Source of the DNA: Calliopum simillimum | Lineage: Eukaryota > Arthropoda > Insecta > Diptera > Lauxaniidae | NCBI GenBank assembly: GCA_951812925.1 | Contig: OX638370.1 | Location: 25,411,964 to 25,475,963 of the forward strand | DNA length: 64,000 nucleotides | Reading direction: 5' to 3' | Shown: piece by piece, positions 50,401-62,400 of the stretch | Position numbering within the stretch: position 1 is the first letter of the stretch | Layout: every line of letters starts with the position of its first letter | The notes under the pieces: generated by a model | Seen by the model: only the letters and a program-made list of their open reading frames with translations | Told to the model about the DNA's origin: nothing | Database searches by the model: none | Translations under genes and position numbers: made by a program

Positions 50401-53400
50401 TAGTTTATCAGATGTTGCTGCGTCTGTCATTGCCACTATTACCTACAAAATATCTTGGCGTATCGCGCACGCACGAAAAAATTTATCTTCACGATATTTT
50501 AAATTTTTGCATACATACATACTATCTATATGGTTTCTTCTCACATGATACTATCTTTTTAAACTGTTCTCCTTTATGAATAGAATCTCGACTAATTAGC
50601 GGGCAGCACACAACAGGAGGTAACTACGTGCATAACTAACAATTTAAAAATTATACAGATTTGTTTAATAGAATATTTTAATAGTAAAATTTGTGCGTAT
50701 ATAGCGTATTATATGTATGAAGTTCTAAATGTAGCATACATCACAATTGATTTAGGTGAAAGGTCGAATTAATGAACATTTTTGCGCCAAAATATGTTTA
50801 ATGATTGCTTGCACAAAAAAAGGAAGGTCAATTTCAAAAATTGTTTTCCATTATTAGAAGGTGTATCCGAATATATAAAAGCAGAAAAGGTATAAAATCT
50901 ACAATGAAATAATAACAAAACACTGTAAGGTCAAATACTACCTAATAGGAGTCTGCACAAGACATCTTGAAATAAAGTGTGCTTTTTTATACTCGCACAT
51001 TTTACACCGAACTGATGTATTTGATCCAAAAAATTTAAGATTCAAATGATTATGTACACTGGCTTAGTTTTGACACTGTAGAACACTGTCTTGTTTTATC
51101 AGTGTCAAAAAAAAATATAGTTCTAACAAATACATCAGTGTATGTACTATATTTTATAAAAAAAGTACTTCAGGTCATTGTTAAACGTGCGAGTAGAAAA
51201 ACCACAGTAAAATTTATAATATGGTAAAGGATTGGGGTCTTTTGACCGAATTTCAAAATCTATTTAGAAAGCAAAATCTTGAAAAAAAAAATCTTGAAAA
51301 ACAAAAACTTGGAAAATCAAAATCTCGAAAATCAAATTCTTGAAAAGCAAAATCTTGAATGTCGAACACTTAAAAAAAAAAATACGCATAGAATGTATTC
51401 TTTAATTCCAAAAAAATCGTCTCTGCGGTTTGGGCGTGAGGGCGCTATTTTTTTTTTTTTTTTTTTTTTTTCATTCAAATACTGGGCACCGCCTACTTAC
51501 AAACATAATGGTGATATTAATATTAACGTTCCTTATTAACGTATCAACCCCATCTACGTACCAAATTTCATAAAAATTGATGCAGTGGTTTTATCGTGAG
51601 AACGTTTTTTCTATTAAGAAGCGTGGCACCGCCCACTAAAAACACAATAATCATGTTCCCGTGCCTTGTCGCTAGCCCTATCACTATGCCAAATTACATA
51701 AAAATCGATGCAGTGGTTTAGCCGGGAGAGCGTTTTTTCCATTTAGGGGCGTAGCACCTCCCACATAATGGTCTTGTTATCGTTCCTTACTGTTTGCCTT
51801 ATCTTTATACCAGGCATTGAAATAAGGTGCAGTAATGCCCTATTTCTGCAGTAATGACTTTAAATTTGCAGTAATGATTTCATAATATTGTAAAAAATCG
51901 TAGAAATGCTTTTAAGCCTAATACATAATACTTTGTTGTGCGTTAATCTTTGAAATGATATCGATACGTCCAAAGTAAAAGTTGGTAACTCGAAAATCGT
52001 AGTTTTGAGTTATGAGCATTTTTGTATTTTAACTTTTTTTTTTGTATGAAAACCTATATAAAATAAATTTAGGTTGTGACTTCAAAAATAGCCCCAGGCC
52101 TTCAAATTTCAAGCTATAAGTACCAAAATTTGACACAAGATGGAAACAAATGTGTAGATTTCGAAAAATGCTGTCCCGTAAGAAGTTGGTAACTTAAGTT
52201 ACCAACTTTTACGTTGGAGGTATCGATATACACATTTTATTTCTCATATAACCGTTGTTTAAATTGTCTAACCACACCAATCTGGGCTTAAATGTAGTAA
52301 CCATACAAATTTCATTATTTTTGTTTTCTATCAAGTCTCCAACGCTTTATGTTCGACTTACGGTAGAAGAAACTTATTGGCGGGATTTGAATCGAAGTGA
52401 TGGAACCAAGTGAATGCTGAGGAAGACAAATATTTCTTAAAAAACATTAAATTATCGCAAAAATCAAAAAGAAGCCGAGGGCCAACGCAATCATTTGACG
52501 ATATTCGGAAGGATGTTATCGATTCTTTGTCTGCTTTTTTAACAACTCGTCTACAAATTCCTGATACGACTTGCTGAACACCATTGAAATATTTTTGAAA
52601 CTCGACAACTCCGCTGTTATAACTAAAATCTATACATCGTTTGACAAAGATTTCGAATTGAGTTTGCGACTGGAAAAACTTACTAACATATTTTTGTAAA
52701 TGGAATGGAAGAGAAATGGAAAATAGTGAAAATGAAGATGCATTTGAAGAAAATTTCACTATTAATTTTAACTTTCAATTGAATTTTAATATGTTATGTT
52801 AATACTATGAATCGCTTGAATTAGATTTCTAAATTGAATAGTTTTTGGCGTGATTTCCGTTATTTAGTATTTATGTTTAATATTCATCACTTGAATAAGC
52901 CCTTAAAAAATGTTGTTCAAAAATTACCAATAAAAAAGAAGTCTCCATTCCTGCCACGCCACGCCTCTACGTTACAAACGGTAAGACAAAGTGAATATAC
53001 CTTGGGTTAAGGGTATAAAAAGCGGGTACAATATATAACAAGGATATCAGCGTAGAACAATAGTGAGCCAATTTTGGCTCGACCAACAACATCAATATTT
53101 CTGTACAACAATCACAGAAATATTTTTGATGTTTTTTTTCCATGCTCGTCAAAATTTCAACTTTTTGTTGCTTTTTTGCGTACACACAAAATCGAACTCG
53201 AACCAACATAAAACAACAACAACGACTACGTCGCATCAAAAACAAAAACAACAAACAATATGGGTTTTAATGCGTTGATGCGCAGTTGCGAAAATGCAAG
53301 TCTTTTACGCACTAACGCCTGAACGTTCAATGTGAATATTTTCATCTTGAGAAATTGCACAAGTAGTGCGAAATTTTCGGCAATGTGTTTGTTAGTTTAC

Positions 53401-56400
53401 AAATGTCAAACTTTCGCAAACCGCACTTCCGCAACAACGCAAGAGCATTGCGCATCAACGCATGAATACCCTTACTTTTTGTGTGTGTTCTAGTTCTTAG
53501 CAATTTCGAAAATTGTTGAAATATTATTGTTGTTGTAAACGAGGCATGAAAAAACAACAAAAAATTGTTTTTGTGATTGTTGTAATTCGAATTTGAAGTT
53601 GTTGTAAAAGCGAAAATTTTGCGTTGACTGTGCTGCATGCGCTTGGCTCAGTGATTTGAAAACGCTGACACCCTTGATATATAACGTATCTTGCAACGAA
53701 ATGTCTTAAAACTCAAACAAGACGTCTTACTAAATGAGATGGGTCTGGTGTAAAAAAATTCCTGGATATTGCCACAAATTTCAAGATGTGGAAATCGCAC
53801 AAACCACAATTTTTGTTTAATATAAATCAGGACTAGAAAAGGCGTTAACTTTTTCCGAAAATTTCATCCCATACTTCAACACACTAAATTTTCAACTCCC
53901 AAAAATGCCGCCATAGGAAATAACGGCAAAAATTTTCTGACAATAAATTTTATAAACATGTATGTAAAGCCAAAAATTAACCAGGGAATAAATTTTTGCG
54001 TTATTTCCTAAGGCAAAATTTTCTATGACCTATTTCCAAAAACCTGGAGTTATTTCCTAATTTCCTATTTATTTTTTGGCTTTATTTTCAAAATTTAATG
54101 CTAGAAAATTTCTTGCTTTATTTCCAAAAATTCGCTGGCGTTATTTCCTTTTTGTAAGCCATATAACTTTTGGAAATAAAGCCATATTTGGCAAAAACGC
54201 CAGAAAATGACAATAACGCCAGAAATTTGTATGGAGATTTTTCAGGCTTTATTTCCAAAAAAAAATTCTGTTGTTATTTCCTATTTTCGTACTACTACAT
54301 ATCGCTTTTTGGTTATTACCTTTACACACACAATAAGGTATAATGTATAAAACATTACAACTTGACCTCAATTTTTAAAGCAAAAAAAAATGGCAATGAA
54401 TAATTAACAATAGCTTTTCCGAATGCAGCTTAAATTTTAAAACAATTGTCGAAAGTCAAAACAAACAATAAGCAGCATTTGGATTTTTTCTTCTTGTAGC
54501 CATTTAAATGAACAATCACAGTAGAAAAAATCATCTTAATGATATCAATGACCAAGATATAAATATTAAATGTTCAAAAAGATTGGGAAAAAGTTGGTTC
54601 AATATAAAATACCGTTAAAAAAGTTAAATAATTTAAGACAATTGAACTTTCAAAACGTCGCTGTTTCATATCTTCCCTGTGGGAGTATTTTCATTCAGGA
54701 TTGCAGGGGGTAAAATAGCATTGCCATGCTGACAGTCTATTTATTTTTCTATTTAGTTCATTTAAAACTAACTACAATTTCTTACACAAATCGAAAAGCT
54801 CTTTATTTGGCAAACTAACTCAGTTTGGACATAACTAAGCATAAACTAACTAAATCGCCTTAACCAAGCAAGTGGGCTTATTTGAAGGCGGAGTAGCATA
54901 CCAAAAGAGATAATTTATAACAGACCTATTAGATGAATAAATAGATAGACAGATTGTCATGTGGAAAATTTAGTTCCTTAAAAAATAACTTTAGTCATTT
55001 GACTTTTTTCTGGAGAACCAATTTTGTGGGATTATTATAACAACAATAAGCCGGAGATGAAAGTAAATTGTATACATTTCCCAGAAGGTAAACTTAAGAC
55101 TCTGCTACTGCTTGTTAATTTTTATGTATCTGCTGAACTCATCATATATTGCTCTTTTATTTCCCAACTGGGTAAGGTGTTTTGAATTTTATTGTACCTA
55201 CGAATATTGTTTTGTTTACTTTGCTGTGCTTTTAATTTTATTATTTTTTTGTTTCTTTTTATGCATATTGTTTTTTTCTGCTTTAATTTAGCACCTTTGA
55301 TGACATTGAATTAATTAAGTTCTAATATCATGCAGATCATACAAGCTTCCAAACTTCATTCCCTGTTAAGTGTTAATGGAATCAAATTTTAACTCCAATT
55401 GATAACAATAGTTACGTTGAAACGTTTGCTTGAATATGACTGTTTCTGATAAGATTTTTGCTATATTTTTCTTCTTCTTTTTTGAAAATGTACAAAAAAA
55501 AAATTATCTTAAGCTTGTTATGACGGCAGAAGAAGAATTTAATGGAATTAAAAAAGTAATTACCATAATTATTTAAACTGACTTATAGAAATTGATATGT
55601 TTAGAGAATATATTTATAAGGCTAAAAATAAGAGTATGATTAATTTAGGGGCTTTCACATAAATAGTCATCAGACTTTTACATAAGCAATTTAAAAACAT
55701 TTGTTGAACTTCAAGATAAAATATATACGGAGGGACTAACAAATATTCGCTGAGTCGGCGCTAATTTGTTATTTTTTGAAAAAATTCAAAGATGACGTAC
55801 GATTCACAATTGCCTTACGATAGTTATTTAATTTTAAGTTTCAGAAAGATCAATTTCAATGAAACGAGAAAATGTAAAGTAACTAATGAAAAGTCGAAAG
55901 AAATTTCAGCAAACAACAAGCCAGAAATTTGTCATGTGATTCCTTATGACTTTCGACATCAGCCCAAGCCAGTATAAATTGCATATGGACCGAATACACC
56001 ATTAGTACAGACTGTTTCAAAGTGGTTTCAATGATTCCAGACTGTATGTAAATTTTTCCGTAGAGAACAGCTATGATAGCCAAGCGAATCATTTTATTAA
56101 AGCAAGGCAAAAAAGAACAGCAACAAAAGTGGTGATGTCTTTTTACTTCAATAGGTGCGGAGATAATTAATGCACACTGCATGCCTCAACGTGTGGAAAG
56201 TATGAAAAAAATGGATCGGTGAGTCGAAAAACGGTACATTTGATATAAAAACGCAACAAACCAAAACAAACCAAAATATTTTCGATGTATTTGTCGGTGC
56301 TGAATTCGAATCTAGTCTCGGAATTGCTCTATCACGTTTAGTTTTTGAGATATAATAAAGTAAAAGTTCAAAAACACTATTTTTGAGGTTATATAGAGGA

Positions 56401-59400
56401 CGCACGGAATTGTTTTGCTCTTTTGTTTTAAATGCATCGCTTACATCTGTTCTTCGTCTAAAAAATTAGGTATGAAGTAGTCATAAACGATTTTTATTTA
56501 AAAAGTTATGACCATTTCAAAATACATTGGGCCTTATTGCAAATAAATATTCTCGAGAATTTATTCCCTTACTCCCTGGTTTGCAATCGCAAAAACAAAT
56601 TTATAGAAGGGCAAAATTCACTGGAAAAAAGGCTATCGGCAATAATTTGGGAGAGAGTATTTTGACGTTTATTGGAAAAATTTTTCACCAACATTTTACT
56701 AGGGACTTATATGGACTTATCGAAAATATTCTCGAGAATTTATTTCCTTACTCCCTGGTTTGCAATCGCAAAAACAAATTTCTGGAAGGGCATAATTCAC
56801 TGGAAAAAAAGGCTATCGGCAATAATTTGGGAGGGAGTATTTTCACGTTTATTACAAAAATTTATTCCCCAACATTTTACTAGGGAATAATAATGCAAAA
56901 ATGAATAAATATAAATAATGTTTGACAAATTGAAAACTTTAGTACAATTGTATAGCTTATTGAAACAGCTTTCATATGACACCAATGTTTCCAACTTATA
57001 CCGTTTCTAATAAAACTACTTTTCACTTCACTTTTTCTTTGTGATGGTTTGAAGATTTACAGTTGCGGTCAACAAATTAGCAACGCAGCGGTGTATTACA
57101 TTTATTTGTCAATATATCATAATTTTCTGAAGAAACTTTAAAAACTTTATATCGGTTGATGGTCTTACAATAATTATTTGTTAAGTACACTTCACTTTAT
57201 GCAAAAGGAAGCCCCTATTATTTTGTTTTTTAGTATATTGAGAAAGGATAAATAATCTTCTCGGTCATATTATCATAATTTTCTGAAGAAACTTTAAAAA
57301 CTTTATATCGGTTGATGGTCTTACAATAATTATTTGTTAAGTACACTTCACTTTATGCAAAAGGAAGCCCCTATTATTTTGTTTTTTAGTATATTGAGAA
57401 AGGATTAATAATCCTCTCGGTCATATAATTAACAACGCTTTGTTTATTTTTAATCAAAGCAAGTTTTTATTTAAAAAACATTTAATATTTCGTTGCAAAA
57501 CCATTATTTCTCATAACTGCTTCACACCTACGAGCCATTGAATCCACTAATTTTTGGCACACAGCATTTGGAATGGCTTCCAATTCCATCTTTACTTTTG
57601 CAAATAACTCCAAGAAGTTTCCATCTTTATGCAACTGAACTTTTTTTTGTAATTGCTCCCAGAGGTTCCCGATGGGATTGAGGTCTAGGCTGCATGAAGG
57701 CCGATCCAATAGTGGGATGTAATTTTCCTCCATAAACCGTTTTGTTAACCGCTCGGTATGCTTCGGATCGTTATCTTGCTGCAGGATCCAAGACAGTGGC
57801 ATGCTTTCATCACAGAATGGAACCATTACATCATTAAGGATAGAAATATACTGGTGGTGATCCATATGGCCCTTAATCTTTCACAATGTCCAGTTAAGCA
57901 TTAACTGGAACTTTAACTGGCACTTTGACATACAATTTTATACAAAATTTTTATTTATTCGAAAGTTAAATTTTAACTGGACATTGTGAAACCGGCCCTT
58001 AAAGTTTCTTCAGAAAATTATGATATATTGACAAATAAATGTAATACACCGCTGCGTTGCTAATTAGTTGACCGCAACTGTATTTTATTTTACGGTGTGA
58101 AAATTTTAAAAGTACATCCCTAAACGAAGAATACGCCATGCTCAAAACGCCGATCTACTTTTTTTATACTTTCCACTCGTTGAGGCCCGCCCTGTGCAGT
58201 TAATGCAGAAATCGTGAAGCTTTAAAAACACGATTTTCAGGACTGTTTTAATAAGTGGATCTACAGGCTAAAAAAATGTATTGAAATAAATGGTGGGAAA
58301 GTTTAGAGGGATGGGGGATAAGGAGTAGTGTCGATGAATATTTTTCGATCGCAGTGCGATTATTCTACAACTTAATCGCGCGGCCAAAGAATGAATTATT
58401 CCAAAACGCAGTGAGGATGGGCCTGATGAGACGCCCGAGTGCAGCGAGAGAATATACAAACCGATGGAACCAGCTTTGACTTTAACGAAATCTTAAGAAA
58501 GCTCCAGCATTCCAAAAGTGAGGAATAGATGGAATGATCTTTGTCTGTTAAATACACTTCTTCGAATTGTTTTTTAATAAAATAAATATATAGTATCTTT
58601 AAAATTTTAAATTTTGTCTACAAGTGAAAATCTATTAACTCAGTTTTTATTGAAAAACTCTATTTTGAAAGAAACACATTCAACAGTAGCAATATTAAGC
58701 AATACAATGACCCTTTGTTGAGGAAATAGAGCATGAATTAAGTGCGCTATGAATGCTAGTTACTTTGTCAAAAAATAAAAGTGAAAGTCTACATAGTTAT
58801 CCAAAATATTTGTATGCGCAAATGATTTTACAGTTACAAACATGTGAGCACAGAGCGGAAGTGGACATTAATGTTAACATTAAACAATCTTAAACTTGCA
58901 TTAAGAGAAATAGAGATTTCGTAAGCTCCAGAGAGTTTCAAATTTTAAAAATTTACTTATATATAATTTGCCAATACTTCGACTTTTCCCGGAAATCATC
59001 ATCGCGTAGTAAAGAAATACAAATTAACGGCAAAAATAAAATAAAAAACAAAGTTTTTGAATTTGCTGAAATGAATTTATGAATAATGTACATACGTTTA
59101 CTAAAAGTTCATGCCAAATATGAAGTTTGTAAGTTATAAACTAAAGTAACATAAACCAAAATACCGGATAGAGTAAGTCCGCAGCGCTTCGTTGATCATG
59201 GCCGAAACTAAACATTAAACGTACGAAAAAGCGGAAAATGATTGAAAAAGAAATTATTAAGCAACACAGCCGGCACAGCAAAAATGAAAAGAGCGTCATA
59301 TAAAACGCAGCAATCACAATGGAAATAACAACAAAAACAAAATATTAACAGAAGCCCACAACAAAGCGGAAACAGAAGAGACGCAGCAGCAGTTCGCAAC

Positions 59401-62400
59401 AACAAATAAAATAGAATTAACAATTAAGTTCACTATTTGCTATTTGGTCGCATGATTCAAAAAAATTAAGAAAAATATTTTTGAGACAGAATTAAAAAAG
59501 TATTATTAATTATATTTATTATATATGCATACTTATTAGGGTGGAGTGAAATTTGTTTTTTGCGATTTTCGAAATGGCTCACATGCGAAAAGATGCTCCA
59601 TAATATTCTTAATAAAAAATTTTATATGGTACTTTTTGATATTTTAATGTTTTGTACTGCCACAAAGACATTGAAGTTTTGAAAAAAAAAAATATTACGT
59701 TGAGTTTATTTGTATGGGATAAAGTCAATAAAAGAGCTTAAACGTGTCCAAATTGTGATTTTATTATAATATTAACATATTTTAAACAAATTTTAACTCC
59801 TTTTCAGTATTAAAAACAGGCATTGTCCTTCGTGATTCCAGCCTTGTTTTGATGAGACCATCTCTTCTTTCTGAACCACATACAGCAGCAGCAGCTTCAC
59901 TAACAATTTGATTTGAGTATGACCTTTTATTCCCTGGCCCATTTAGAATATGTAAAAATTAAAAATCTCCATAGAGCCGCGCTTCTCCAAATTGTGTACT
60001 ATAGCAAGTATATTTATGAATTTCATATGAAAAACAAAAAAATTATTCTGACAGAAAATAATAGTTGCGATGATTTATCAATCAACAAAGAAATTGTTTA
60101 GTCAAAATACATATATGTATGTTCCATGAACACTTCTCTATATACTAACCCGAAAATAATCAACTGTGAGTTTAGTTATTGCGAGTTGAAAGTTGTATGT
60201 TTTATTCAAACTTTTAGAGGCAAAAAAGGGGCTTAAAGCCGGTTTATTCGCAAGGAGTTGTTTTGATTCACTTCTTCACCTTATCCCACTCACAAGAAGC
60301 TAACAAACAAAATCTCATCAAAAATTTTCAGTGCCAACATTTGGAGGTCGATTTAATATTATTAATTTAAAAATACGAAGAAAAAAGGCGCTTAAGCTCG
60401 GTTTATTCGCAATAAGGAATTGTTCCGATTAAATTTTCTTATTTTCCAACTCTGGATAAATTAACGAACAGGCCTGATCAAAACATTTTAATTTCCAAGA
60501 CTTCGAGGTAACTTTAATATAGGTAATTTAAACATGCCTCGAAAAAAGGGGCTTAAGCCCAGTTTATTCGCAAGAAGAGTCTGGATTTTAATTTTTATAT
60601 TTTCCAACTCAGGAGAAGTGGACAAACAAAACCTCATCAAAATAACTTCAGTGTTCCAACTTTGAGTTTTTCCCTATATTCCCAGGACGTGTTTAAGGTT
60701 TGATTGACTTGTGGCAGTACTAATACTCAACATTTTGAAAAAATATTTATACACATCTAAAAGGTGATTGACGGATCACCTTTTCCGCACTGAGCCGTTT
60801 AGAATATGTAAAAATAAAAAATTTCCATAGAGCAGCGCTCCACCCTAATACTTATATTGTACTTACATATTTATATATGTATAAAATACACATTTCAACA
60901 TAAGAAAGAAATTTTAAAATTCTGTTTAATTTTCATTTGGTATCTTTTAAATGACAAAAACTATAATTATTTGATAGGAAATATCATTTTCTAATTTTTC
61001 TGCACTGTAAATATAGAAATATTGGGGGTTATCGTGAATCAAGATTCCCGGGGAATTTTCTTAAACTTTAATAGAGAATGCACAGCAGTCTGAGAAAATT
61101 CCCCGCGAATATTTATTCACGATAACCCCCATTAACAAAATCCCCACAAAGGTGGCATCATAGATCTGGTGTCTGGATTTGACACAACATTGCTTCTGTC
61201 AACTGAAGAAGAAGAAGAAGAAGATATATTCTCTTAGGGGCATATTTACGGTTGAAAAATTTAGTCAAACGGAAATTAAAGAGGCATTTTCAAGAGATCA
61301 CAATCTTCAACCAAAGATCAGATGAAACTACAATGAAATTTATAATTTTTTTGCTTAAAATTGTGCAGACATTCTTTTGGTATGAACGGTTTGTTACCCC
61401 TTAAGAAAAAACTATATGTTGCTATTAATATGATTCTTATTTTTTTATATTAAGGAAACTTATTCATGACAACCAAGAATTTCAAATTATATAGAACTGT
61501 ACGTTTTTTTACACTTCAAAATGTTCGATAAATTTGATAAATTACGCATATTCGATGAAAAAATATTTTTCAAAGGAATAAAAAAAAATCCTACCATTTT
61601 GAAAATTAAAATTGATAAATTTAGATTTACTAGATCGCCCAGCGGTCAAAATTTTGATCACAAATAAATAAAATATTATTGGTACCTTTTGGACAATTTT
61701 AGTACTTTTTTGCTATACGGTACCTAATAAAAAAGCTCATTTATCATCCCTGGAACAATGTAAAGCGAAACACAAAATATGTATGACATAACTTTTGCTC
61801 CTTTATGGACTTATTCCTCTTTCCATAATAACACTGAAAATACCTCCGTTTGTTTTACGAAATTTTAAAAATTTTACTAAGAAAAGTCCCAGGAATCTTA
61901 CATTTTCCAGTGTTCTACCGATTCCCGCCCACCCTGTCGTATTCTATTTCTAACATAGTAAAAAAAAGGGTTTTTTGTCTTACGTATTAATATATAGATT
62001 TTCGAAATTCAAGAGCGCTTTATTCAAAAATTAATATTTTTTCAATATTAATAAACTTAAGAATATACATATTCTGAAGGAACTATACTGTAGATTGTCC
62101 ATATGTACGAAGTTGTATTTTTTTTTTTTTTTTTTTTGGTTGTTTATCATAATCTACATTCAATTCCCAACAATAAAGGATTTCTTTTTAAAGTCTACAA
62201 TAATTATTTTGAATGTCAAATATTTTGAGAAAGAGAAGATTTTACTAAGCTAAAACATAGACTTGGAAACAAGTTATCCTACACTTAAGGTATAAACAAA
62301 AATTTTGTTCCCACCATGGGAAAAAGGAACATGAATTTTTCAGGCAAGGCAAAACCGGATGTGTAGGTCAAAAACTCGTGTCTTCAGACTATAATACTAA

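Larger units (their letters stand above)
57060..58080 (-). mobile_element. Tc1-like element with ~82-bp inverted repeats, defective and nested
   Basis: Ends CAGTTGCGGTCAACAAATTA and the near-exact reverse at 58080, flanked by TA on both sides. The arms agree over about 82 bp with one mismatch. The body (1021 bp) contains a transposase fragment, a nested MITE, and a 156-bp tandem duplication (57115-57270 and 57271-57426, sharing TTATATCGGTTGATGGTCTT). Confidence 0.88.

Noticed and set aside
49998..51100. Bacterial-type features (CRISPR, operons, riboswitches) in the window
   Set aside because: Spliced genes, polyA signals and animal domains throughout; tandem repeats here lack the regular spacer layout of CRISPR.
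52358..52759. 133-residue minus-strand frame
   Set aside because: No recognisable domain, biased composition, and a slightly better coding look on the opposite strand; not supportable as a gene.
56527..56883. 118-residue frame with internal repeat
   Set aside because: Explained by the ~181-bp tandem duplication of a dispersed repeat.
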